From Biomphalaria glabrata (lineage: Eukaryota > Mollusca > Gastropoda > Planorbidae), in NCBI RefSeq assembly GCF_947242115.1, contig NC_074721.1:18749001-18813000 (forward strand): 64,000 nt of DNA, given 5' to 3'. Shown here piece after piece: positions 40,632 to 52,157 of this stretch. Under the pieces are notes generated by a model. It was not told the origin of the DNA and did not search any database. It was given only the letters and a program-made list of their open reading frames with translations. Numbering within the stretch: position 1 is the stretch's first letter; each line of letters begins with the position of its first letter. The translations under genes were made by a program, and so were the position numbers.

Positions 40632-40762
40632 TCATCACATCAAATACATGAATACTTACTTTCTCGTCAGACAAGTTACAAGTTACTCTAGTGCTCCATC
40701 ACATCAAATACATGAATACTTACTTTCTCGTCAGACAAGTTACAAGTTACTCTAGTGCTCCA
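40632..40762. repeat. Tandem duplication, 64-bp unit, two copies
   Basis: CATCACATCAAATACATGAA through CAAGTTACTCTAGTGCTC occurs twice in a row with no differences seen. Intergenic, upstream of gene C. Confidence 0.9.
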
Positions 40763-41459
40763 TTAATGTTTACCAAATACAAATTTTTTTCAGGTACCGA
40801 AAATTCGGATCACAAAACTTGATTACCTTGAAGATACGAAACTATAAGTAAATTTAAAAAATCATGTTGACTAAACATATTTACCATATCTAGAGTTTAT
40901 GACCCAACACACTACGTGGCGACTGTGCGTCCTTTTTTTTTTCTACAAGATATTGACCCTTTTATTTTTACACAAGTTTCCCAACAAGTATTCTTATCAT
41001 CCATTTCTTTGGAGTGGGCATTGAGTTTGGTTGAAACTGAGAGATTGCTGAACATTGCAATGAATAGTCGTAAAAAAACATTAACCTATAAAATAACTTG
41101 AAATAAATAAAACACACACACATTTGTATGTCGGGGGAAGGGGGGGGGGACGACGTTCAATGGGAGAAAAATGCTATTTCTAGCATAGATGACCTTTCTA
41201 TGCCAATGACATTAGTCTTTCCTCATCCTCGTTTTGGTTCCACAGGTTTGCAAATTGGAATAAGACCCTAATGACGTATTGTCTGGGAAGGAGGAGACTC
41301 TTGTATAGTCAGTCCAGTTCTAGGAATTAGCAAAGACTGTGTTTCTTACAGATTTAGATTTAATTGTATGCCTTGACGCTGAGCCGCTCCAACTTCCCCA
41401 GAGGCTTATATCTAGTTTATTCAATGGGAATATGTGTTTAGATCACGTAAAACAGTAAA

Positions 41460-42370
41460 ATAATAAACTTACAAGCATATTTCTGCCACACCCAATCTCG
41501 GATCAAATTGAAATTTCGCTCAATTATTTCTTTAATTGACAAAACAAAAATCACAAGTAAAAATATTAACTTTTGGTCATTAAATTGTTTGTTAATTTTT
41601 GTTTCTGGTGGTATAAGTTGTATCCGTCCCTTGAGGAGACTTTTGAGTCCGTCCCTTGAGGAGACTTTTGAGTCCGTCCCTTGAGGAGACTTTTGAGTCC
41701 GTCCCTTGAGGAGACTTTTGAGTCCGTCCCTTGAGGAGACTTTTGAGTCCGTCCCTTGAGGAGACTTTTGAGTCCGTCCCTTGAGGAGACTTTTGAGTCC
41801 GTCCCTTGAGGAGACTTTTGAGTCCGTCCCTTGAGGAGACTTTTGAGTCCGTCCCTTGAGGAGACTTTTGAGTCCGTCCCTTGAGGAGACTTTTGAGTCC
41901 GTCCCTTGAGGAGACTTTTGAGTCCGTCCCTTGAGGAGACTTTTGAGTCCGTCCCTTGAGGAGACTTTTGAGTCCGTCCCTTGAGGAGACTTTTGAGTCC
42001 GTCCCTTGAGGAGACTTTTGAGTCCGTCCCTTGAGGAGACTTTTGAGTCCCCGAGTTGGAATTCAAGTCGTACAACTTTTAAAAATAAAAATGTAAAAAG
42101 CGATCACGGAAACATTTATACAGATACCCCCCCCCCCCCATTATTTCCCCCTCTTTCCTTTTTCCCAACTGGTCCAGAGACAAGTGATAGGATCATTGCG
42201 TATTCAGAAAGCTAAAAGCATGAAATTGTGCTAAACAAAAACAATTGGTAAACATATTTTAATCGCATAGATTTATTAGGGCATATTACAAATTTAATTA
42301 CCTGATTGATCCAAACTAATTGATATCTAGACTCTATACACTTTATATAAGCATTTTTTTGTGCATTAAA
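41460..42370 (+). mobile_element. Composite repeat, copy 3, expanded by a 25-bp array
   Basis: R segment 41460-41610 (CTGCCACACCCAATCTCGGA), then the 25-bp minisatellite in the tRNA-like segment, the B-box-like GAGTTGGAATTCAAGTCG, CAACTGGTCCAGAGACAAGT, GATAGGATCATTGCGTATTC and the tail TATTACAAATTTAATTACCT. Intergenic between genes C and D. Confidence 0.7.
41624..42050. repeat. 25-bp minisatellite, about 17 copies
   Basis: Unit GTCCCTTGAGGAGACTTTTG plus AGTCC, virtually invariant. It matches TTGAGGAGACTT inside the tRNA-like segment of the composite repeat at 61250, so it is an internal expansion of that element. Open frames across it are artefacts. Confidence 0.97.
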
Positions 42371-43160
42371 CATTTTTTTTAGTTTATTTAATGAAAACAA
42401 AGGAATGTCAACTTTTTATACCAGGAACAAATGTAAATATTAAATTTTGTGGTTGTTAAAACTAGACCCATCATTGATAAAGTAAAAACACATTTCACCA
42501 CACTAAAATAATGTTCAACTTCGCACAGCCTGGGAGAAGTAAGTAAGTTCTTTTTGACAAAAACTCCATTGTCATTTTACTATAGGACCATTTTCAGAGA
42601 AACCTTTCAGAAAAAAGTGGCCGTAAACTTGATTAGGAAATTAATAGTTTAAAATATCAACACAACAATAACAACAAAATTTTAAGGAATTACAAATTTT
42701 AGGATTTTGAAACGAAAATAAACTAAATAATAACTACTATTAGTACACTTAGTGGTAGCATTTCTATGAGTAAAAAAAAAACAAATTTAAATAATTTATT
42801 TTGACTTTTTATTTTTGGATATCGAGCCTAAATTTCACACATAAACTCATGATGAGTGACAACACATGTCATTCATGTTTCAGAAATATTATATTAGTTA
42901 TATCTCTTTTTCACATGTCCGCCCCAATACATAGACACAACATTGTTTTTCTATGTTATGTGAATATAAAGTAGAAATTAAACCAACATTTTTTTTTATT
43001 TTAGCATGTTTTATAACATTTGCTTGGTAAAATTTAGTTATAAAATGTATAGCCTCTGAGTTTACCGAAAATTCAAACATTATTAATCACTTCAACTATA
43101 ATTTTGAAAGCAAGACTGTAGCCACAATTTGTGTTTCATTTTGTTGTTAAAAAGTCCAAT
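42371..43160. other. Intergenic, downstream of gene D
   Basis: AT-rich; no gene, tRNA-like segment or tandem array recognised. Confidence 0.5.
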
Positions 43161-43161
43161 G

Positions 43162-43167
43162 TTTATT
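43162..43167 (-). promoter_or_regulatory. Poly(A) signal overlapping the stop codon of gene D
   Basis: Same arrangement as gene C: the last Gln codon, the TAA stop and the next A form AATAAA. Confidence 0.6.
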
Positions 43168-44878
43168 GGTTGCAGGGACATTTGTTGTTAGTTGCTGGAA
43201 ACAGATTCACGTTCTGTAGATGCACTATGCCGGCCAGTGCCGCCTGGAATCCTGCGTTGTAATCCACCTGAACCTCGTTGTGGACCCAGTCTGGCCTGGA
43301 GTCCACGTATTGGTCGTATTCATCTGGACCCCCAACGATGGCGCCTGTAAGAATCTGGGGATTCGGTTCAGTGGAGGAGGACTGTTCATGTCCACAAGGT
43401 GCTGGCCTATCAGGGCAAGATGCTGCCCTGTGGTCAGGCTGTAAGGGGTATTTGGAACTGTATCCGACCTCATAGCTGAAGCACCCGCCGTTGTGTGGAT
43501 TGTCTCCAAGTATATAGTTAATTTGTTCCACCGCCCACTTTCGGTATCTGTCTTGCTCTATCCCTGAGTCAGCGGCTAACAGAGCCAAGAAGGCAGACTT
43601 AGCTGCAGTTCTGAAAAAATAAATTATATTGAGTTATACAATCCACTTGCTGTACATTTTATAACCCAGTTTTTAGTTTATTTCTATCAAGTCAATTATT
43701 TGGAGAAGATTGTTATCCTAGGATTATGTAAGCGGATTACGCTGTTAAGACTTAGAGCAGCGCATTGAAGCTACTGACTACCAGGGTCTAAGTGACTTAA
43801 ACCACATAATAGGTTTGGTTAAATACTTTGGATGGTTTCATGAAAACAGGGAGGTTCTTTTCAGGGTCAACGTGGAGCCGAGTGGAAAAGTTCATTAAAC
43901 GAGACGATTAAATCATTATGGAAGCAAAACAAAACCCTTATTGGGTATGCCGAGTCCATTGACTCAAGCGGCTGTTTTTATGACGAACACAGTCAAGTGA
44001 TTTAAAGAAGGGATAGGAGTTCCCCGGTTTGCTCCACCTTCGACCTCGTCTCAAGCACGATGGTCTGGGACACGAGCCATTGGTAATAGGGATGAAACAC
44101 ATGTACATCAACTTGACTCCCTTCCAGTTAAAACAATGGTTCAGACAGGTCAATGAAGGCATAGTTCCATGGACTTCCAATAAACAATTGTAAAGGTTCC
44201 GTGAAGACCTAATCAGAGGATCTAGTCACGACCGTACATTGTAACTTATCTCTAGTTGTCACAGCTACGTACCAAAATATATTTCCACATGAATGAACTC
44301 ACCCCAAAGGTCCCCACTTCATGCGCCAGGCAAGACCGCAGGGAGTGTATTGTACCGTCCCTCCGGGAAGCCAATTGTTGAAGTAATCGGTGATGGATCT
44401 CCTGTAAGTTGAGTCTTGAGTCTCCTCAAACAAAAGCTGCTGACACGACACTGGACAATAAACAATCACAACACAAGGTCAAACAGCCATTATATTCAAC
44501 ATATTCAACGTTTTCAACATATTCAACTTTTTCACTATATTAAGATATGGGTTAATGTTCCCTAAGCTCGTGTATTCATTGCTGACAATGCGATGCTTTC
44601 AGACAAACTCAATTGAGAGTTCGAGATGATACTAAAAGTTCAAATGTTGAGCTTACGATCTTTCGATTCCAAAGTTAAACCCCAACTCGAATCATGGGAC
44701 ACGAAGTTCTTTGCTGCATTCAGATACTCCACTAGGTGTGTCGCTCTGTACAGCCAGACAGCTGCTAGACACAACTCATCCGTGTCTTTGTCTGATGTGT
44801 AAATACCAGTCTGATAGGGTCCTCTAGGTAGCCAGATATATAGACACAATCAATGTCAGGACAGCTGTAATAACAAAA

Positions 44879-44968
<90 letters not shown>

Positions 44969-47900
44969 GCTTATCTCACCTATGAGCGACAGCGAACTTG
45001 TACAAGCTTGTGGCTGATGCCAGAAGCTGTTTGCTGTAAGCCGAGTCACCCTGATCTTCAAACACTAATGCCCCCAGAGCAAGTGCTGCTGCCGTGGCTC
45101 CAGCTACATCGCTACCCTGTGATGTGAACAAGTTACTTCTAACTTAATATAGAAAATATACGATCTGAAGGACAATCTGCAAGCGTAACTTAATGAAACA
45201 AAGTGTTCACTTGACTGTCAGGTTATAATGCAGGCATATATTCTATACAAATCTATTGTGTCATAGAACAGATAGAAATCAATGATAGAAAACTAATAGA
45301 AAATAATTCAACGTATAAACAATACATAAATAAATTCATTTTTTTATTGTATAGAGAAAAAAAAGTGGACAGTAAATGTATTTATTGATTGACATAAGTT
45401 ACAGACTGTAGACATGTTTGTGTAATTTCGAGGTCACTTCCTTGATATGTTTATGGGATGTGTTGAGGTGATACTAGTGATATGTTTAGGGGACGTGTTG
45501 AGGTGATACTAGTGATATGTTTAGGGGATGTGTTGAGGTAATACTAGTGATATGTTTAGAGGATGTGTTGAGGTGATACTGGTGATATGTTTAGGGGATG
45601 TGTTGAGGTGATACTAGTGATATGTTTAGGGGACGTGTTGAGGTGATACTAGTGATATGTTTAGGGGATGTGTTGAGGTAATACTAGTGATATGTTTAGA
45701 GGATGTGTTGAGGTGATACTGGTGATATGTTTAGGGGATGTGTTGAGGTGATACTAGTGATATGTTTAGAGGATGTGTTGAGGTGATACTGGTGATATGT
45801 TTAGGGGATGTGTTGAGGTGATACTAGTGATATGTTTAGGGGATGTGTTGAGGTGATACTAGTGATATGTTTAGGGGATGTGTTGAGGTGATACTGGTGA
45901 TATGTTTAGGGGATATCACTGGTGATGCTGGTGATGCCAAGGGTGAGGTGTTTAGAAAATGTCAATGGTGATGTGCTTAGGCCTATCACAAAACGTACAA
46001 CTTTGAAAACATGTTTAGAAATGAGGACTTCAAGTATGATCGATGGTTTGTTTCAGTTCTCAAGTGATCGATGGTTTGTTTCAGTTCTCAAGTGATCGAT
46101 GGTTTGTTTCAGTTCTCAAGTGATGGATGGTTTGTTTCAGTTCTCAAGTGATCGATGGTTTGTTTCAGTTCTCAAGTGATCGATGGTTTGTTTCAGTTCT
46201 CAAGTGATCGACTCATAGCTCAAACAGAAATGATATTTTAAAAGATTTCTAGGCTGTTCAAAGCATGACCAGTCTATAACACAGTGTTGCTGCTCAAGTC
46301 AACTGTTGGCTGAGGGAGACGTTATTTGAAACTGTTGTCAGAAACCATCCAAATAAAAACATTAACTCTTTCTCTCCTTATTAACGATACCATCGTTTTT
46401 TTAATTAAATTAAATTAATTTTTGGCTTTTAAACTTGAATTTGTCTTCTATAAAAAGAGCATACATTCTATAATTCTTTACCAAAAGTAACGTATTCTGA
46501 TGACAAACCAAAATGTTATTGAAGTTTAATCCTAACGGGGTAAAAACGTGAAAAATAATTACGAAGATAAAGAGTCCATAATAATTACTCTTTTATTCTG
46601 ACAGTGTGTTACCAAGAAATTAACAATTTTACAAACATCTATAAGCAACTCAATAAGAGATAAATAAGGCAGAATTTACATTCCGTACTTAATTATGAAA
46701 GTGCCAACTTACCGGATGGGCAGCACTGGCTACTTTACAAGGTCTCGGATGAGTCATGTCTTCAGGACGTCCCCAGTAAGCGTATTCTATATTCTCTTCG
46801 CCCACCTGGTAGACAAGTTCTTGTTTTGTTGGATTCCAAGCCTTCAGGAAGTAGTCCAGCGGCCATTTGACCATGTCGTACATTTGGGTCAACTGTCCAG
46901 CACCAACGTAAGCGTCCTTCCATCTAGACATCAGTCAAAACAATATGTACAGAGTTTAGAGATTTGAACGACAGTCAGTACAATACAAACTCTCTATTTA
47001 TATCTTTTAGTGCCATGATTTAACAAAATGATACTTTTCTTTTAAAAAAAATATATACTCTAAGAAAACAGAGTTGTAGCTGATGATTATAAATACAGTT
47101 AGAAAAAAATCAGCTTAAGAAACTTTATCATATTGTCATATATCAGTCTGTCATTTATCATCCCCTCATTTATCATCCTGTCGTTTATAGCTAGTATGTA
47201 TATAAACTGAGAATGAGTGTACCTATCGCAAATCGTGATAGATTCACGACTTCAAATATTTACAAAATGATCTGGCTAAATCATGCTTCCTCCTCATTGG
47301 CGGAAAGAGTTTCCATTTATCTGTTTTAGAGTACATGATTTACAAGTTCTTCAGACAAACACAATACTACATTGTGATATACTATTGTCAGTGGCGTAGC
47401 ATCCATGGCGCGAAGGAGCTCAATGAACCCAGGCCCACGACCATTAGGGGCACAAAGTCTGTGACTTACCAACCATGGCAAGTTTGAGCCCATGGCTCTC
47501 GAGCGATTGAGCCCACATGAATTAAAACTACTTGCATTTGGCATTTGAATGTCTTTTGGTAAATATTCAGACTACCGATTTTTTTGCCACACATTAAATT
47601 TGTCTTCCTTGGGGGGGGGGGGGTACCAACATTTTCTTCAACCCGGGCCCACGGTTACCTTGCTACGCCACTGACGATTGCCTTAGTCTAAAGCCGAGGA
47701 ACGATTCTAATGTCAGTTGTTTTTACAAAACCTTATATCCACTCACTCAGTCTATCCGGTACAAGTTTAAACACATCATTTCTCTCATACATATTCTCGG
47801 ATCAAGCTGAAGCACAATTATTCATTGGCGTAGACAGTACAAGAATCAAATAAGAAAAAAAAATTAACCCAATAGTCAATTAATTACTGGCTATTAATTA

Positions 47901-50900
47901 TTTTCTTAGACACCAACGAGGGAAATTAATCCTTCAGTATTCACAGATAAAATTAAATATGTCGGGTTTGGTCCAAGCCAAACTTGCCCTTGTGGAGCAT
48001 CACTTAAGAAAGCTGACCATGTCCTTCAAAGCTTCATACTTTATCAAGAGACCCGAAAAAAAAAACAACTCTGGTACCAAAACCCTCCTATAAAAGAAAA
48101 CTATATGGAGACCTGCCTGATCTGAAATCCACTGCGCGGTACATCTCAGATCTAGCAGTAAATGATGTGAAGCCTCCAACATTAATAATGACAACTAAGA
48201 AAAAGTCCTCTCACATAATTGTACGCGTTATTTCTCCCACAACCCATTAAGGGATCAAGTTGGAATTTTAAATGTATACACACTGTACCTAATAAGTCAT
48301 TAATCAATTATAACATAATAAGTTGGTCAATTAATTATTGGTAATTAATTTTTTTTTGTTTGATATCGAAATGGAAAATAACTTCTTCATTATTGAGAGA
48401 TATACTTTGGTCCTCGAGATAAATCAATAGGGCTAGCAGCTAGTTTTAGAACAATAAATAATTAAATAAATGCTGTTGTCTCTAACAATGTTGTTACCTT
48501 TACACTACATAGCCTGTTGTCTCTAACAATGTTGTTACCTCTACACTACATAGCCTGTTGTCTCTAACAATGTTGTTGCCTTTACACTACATAGCCTGTT
48601 GTCTCTAACAATGTTGTTACCTTTACACTACATAGCCTGTTGTCTCTAACAATGTTGTTACCTCTACACTACATAGCCTGTTGTCTCTAACAATGTTGTT
48701 GCCTTTACACTACATAGCCTGTTGTCTCTAACAAAGTTGTTGCCTTTACACTACATAGCCTGTTGTCTCTAACAATGTTGTTGCCTCTACACTACATAGC
48801 CTGTTGTCTCTAACAATGTTGTTACCTCTACACTTCCTAGCCTGTTGTCTCTAACAATGTTGTTACCTTTACAGTACATAGCCTGTTGTCTCTAACAATG
48901 TTGTTACCTCTACACTACCCATCCTGTTGTCTCTAACAATGTTGTTACCTCTACACTACATAGCCTGTTGTCTCTAACAATGTTGTTACCTTTACACTAC
49001 ATAGCCTGTTGTCTCTAACAATGTTGTTACCTTTACACTACATAGCCTGTTGTCTCTAACAATGTTGTTACCTCTACACTACATAGCCTGTTGTCTCTAA
49101 CAATGTTGTTGCCTTTACACTACATAGCCTGTTGTCTCTAACAATGTTGTTGCCTCTACACTACATAGCCTGTTGTCTCTAACAATGTTGTTACCTTTAC
49201 ACTACATAGCCTGTTGTCTCTAACAATGTTGTTACCTCTACACTACATAGCCTGTTGTCTCTAACAATGTTGTTGCCTCTACACTACATAGCCTGTTGTC
49301 TCTAACAATGTTGTTGTCTTTACACTACATAGCCCGTTGTCTCTAACAATGTTGTTACCTCTACACTACATAGCCTGTTGTCTCTAACAATGTTGTTGCC
49401 TCTACACTACATAGTCTGTTGTCTCTAACAATGTTGTTGCCTTTACATTACATAGCCTGTTGTCTCTAACAATGTTGTTGCCTCTACACTACATAGCCTG
49501 TTGTCTCTAACAATGTTGTTGCCTTTACACTACCTAGCCTGTTGTCTCTAACAATGTTGTTACCTTTACACTACATAGCCTGTTGTCTCTAACAAATGTT
49601 GTTGCCTTTACACTACATAGCCTGTTGTCTCTAACAATGTTGTTACCTTTACAGTACATAGCCTGTTGTCTCTAACAATGTTGTTACCTCTACACTACCT
49701 AGCCTGTTGTCTCTAACAATGTTGTTACCTCTACACTACATAGCCTGTTGTCTCTAACAATGTTGTTACCTTTACACTACATAGCCTGTTGTCTCTAACA
49801 ATGTTGTTACCTTTACACTACCTAGCCTGTTGTCTCTAACAATGTTGTTACCTTTACACTACATAGCCTGTTGACTCTAACAAATGTTGTTGCCTTTACA
49901 CTACATAGCCTGTTGTCTCTAACAATGTTGTTACTTACACTACATAGCCTGTTGTCTCTAACAATGTTGTTACCTCTACACTACATAGCCTGTTGTCTCT
50001 AACAATGTTGTTACCTCTACACTACATAGCCTGTTGTCTCTAACAATGTTGTTGCCTTTACACTACATAGCCTGTTGTCTCTAACAATGTTGTTGCCTCT
50101 ACACTACATAGCCTGTTGTCTCTAACAATGTTGTTACCTTTACACTACATAGCCTGTTGTCTCTAACAATGTTGTTACCTTTACACTACATAGCCTGTTG
50201 TCTCTAACAATGTTGTTGCCTTTACACTACATAGCCTGTTGTCTCTAACAATGTTGTTACCTTTTCAGTACATAGCCTGTTGTCTCTAACAATGTTGTTA
50301 CCTCTACACTACCTAGCCTGTTGTCTTTAACAAAGTTGTTACCTCTACACTACATAGCCTGTTGTCTCTAACAATGTTGTTACCTTTACACTACATAGCC
50401 TGTTGTCTCTAATAATGTTGTTGCCTCTACACTACATAGCCTGTTGTCTCTAACAATGTTGTTACCTTTACACTACATAGCATGTTGTCTCTAACAATGT
50501 TGTTACCTCTACACTACATAGCCTGTTGTCTCTAACAATGTTGTTGCCTCTACACTACATAGCCTGTTGTCTCTAACAATGTTGTTGCCTTTACACTATA
50601 TAGCCTGTTGTCTCTAACAATGTTGTTACCTTTACACTATATAGCCTGTTGTCTCTAACAATGTTGTTACCTTTACACTATATAGCCTGTTGTCTCTAAC
50701 AATGTTGTTACCTTTACAGTACATAGCCTGTTGTCTCTAACAATGTTGTTACCTTTACAGTACATAGCCTGTTGTCTCTAACAATGTTGTTACCTTTACA
50801 GTACATAGCCTGTTGTCTCTAACAATGTTGTTACCTCTACACGTCCTAGCCTGTTGTCTCTAACAATGTTGTTACCTTTACAGTACATAGCCTGTTGTCT

Positions 50901-52126
50901 CTAACAATGTTGTTACCTTTACAGTACATAGCCTGTTGTCTCTAACAATGTTGTTACCTTTACACTACATAGCCTGTTGTCTCTAACAATGTTGTTACCT
51001 CTACACTTCCTAGCCTGTTGTCTCTAACAATGTTGTTACCTCTACACTTCCTAGCCTGTTGTCTCTAACAATGTTGTTACCTCTACACTTCCTAGCCTGT
51101 TGTCTCTAACAATGTTGTTACCTCTACACTTCCTAGCCTGTTGTCTCTAACAATGTTGTTACCTCTACACTTCCTAGCCTGTTGCCTGTTGCCAGATATC
51201 AAAGCGTCCATGTACACGTTCAGGCAGTTGCTGAATTAAGGGAAGACAACTCACTTGTATAGTGACCAGAGGAGGAACTCTGCAGACGATGCCATGGGCA
51301 GACCAAACTTCAGAAAGTCCGCCCCATTGTACCATCCTCCTACCACGCAGTCTGACAGGGCCGAATCTCCTCTCCACTTGATGGGGTTGTTGGCTGGTAG
51401 TGGACCTGATCTAATTAGAGAATAGATTCATTAATCACTTAGCGTTATTTTAGTTTTATGTAACACACACACAACCTGCCCGGGCCTTTTTTTGACAGCA
51501 AATTTTGAATCTATTACGAATGTATGAACATGGGAATGAATTATTTATAGCATGTCTAGAAATTCCTATTTGAATTGTAATGAGGTACTAGGGTCAAAAT
51601 CTAGTTGTTCAGAAAAAAAAATATTTTCATTTTTCCAATTAGCGATTTAAAGATAATCTCAATAAACCTTCTTTATATTTTCAAGAATCATAAAAAATCC
51701 AATGTTCTACACACACACACACACACACAATATTTTTAAAATCAATTTCTTCTTTATGTTTAAATAATAAAATAAAATAAATATTGATATCTTATTTGTA
51801 ACAAAAATTGACTTATGGAGATCCAAGACACGACATTCGCGTAATTAACACGACGCTTTTATAAAATTAGCAAAGCAACCAGACTTCTATGTGCGAAACA
51901 AATAATTTAATATTGGATTTTTTTTACTTCCATTCAATACACACATTTTCGCATCACTTCAGTTTCTAACCACCTTTAAACCAACTTTTCTTTCCACCCT
52001 TCGAACCCCAGAGAAAGTGTAAGCTAATAGTAGGCTTTGGAAGAGGAAAACTCATCATGTGCGTAGCTAGGATTTTTTTTCGGGGGCGGATAGGTGGATG
52101 TTTCTCCCTCCCCCCAGGCCAATATT

Positions 52127-52157
<31 letters not shown>

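Noticed and set aside
41566-42075. 169-codon open frame with KSLLKGRTQKSPQGTDSKVS repeats
   Set aside because: 25-bp minisatellite within a composite repeat.
48472-51187. Possible CRISPR-like array
   Set aside because: Units are directly adjacent with no unique spacers, and the context is an animal intron. It is a minisatellite.
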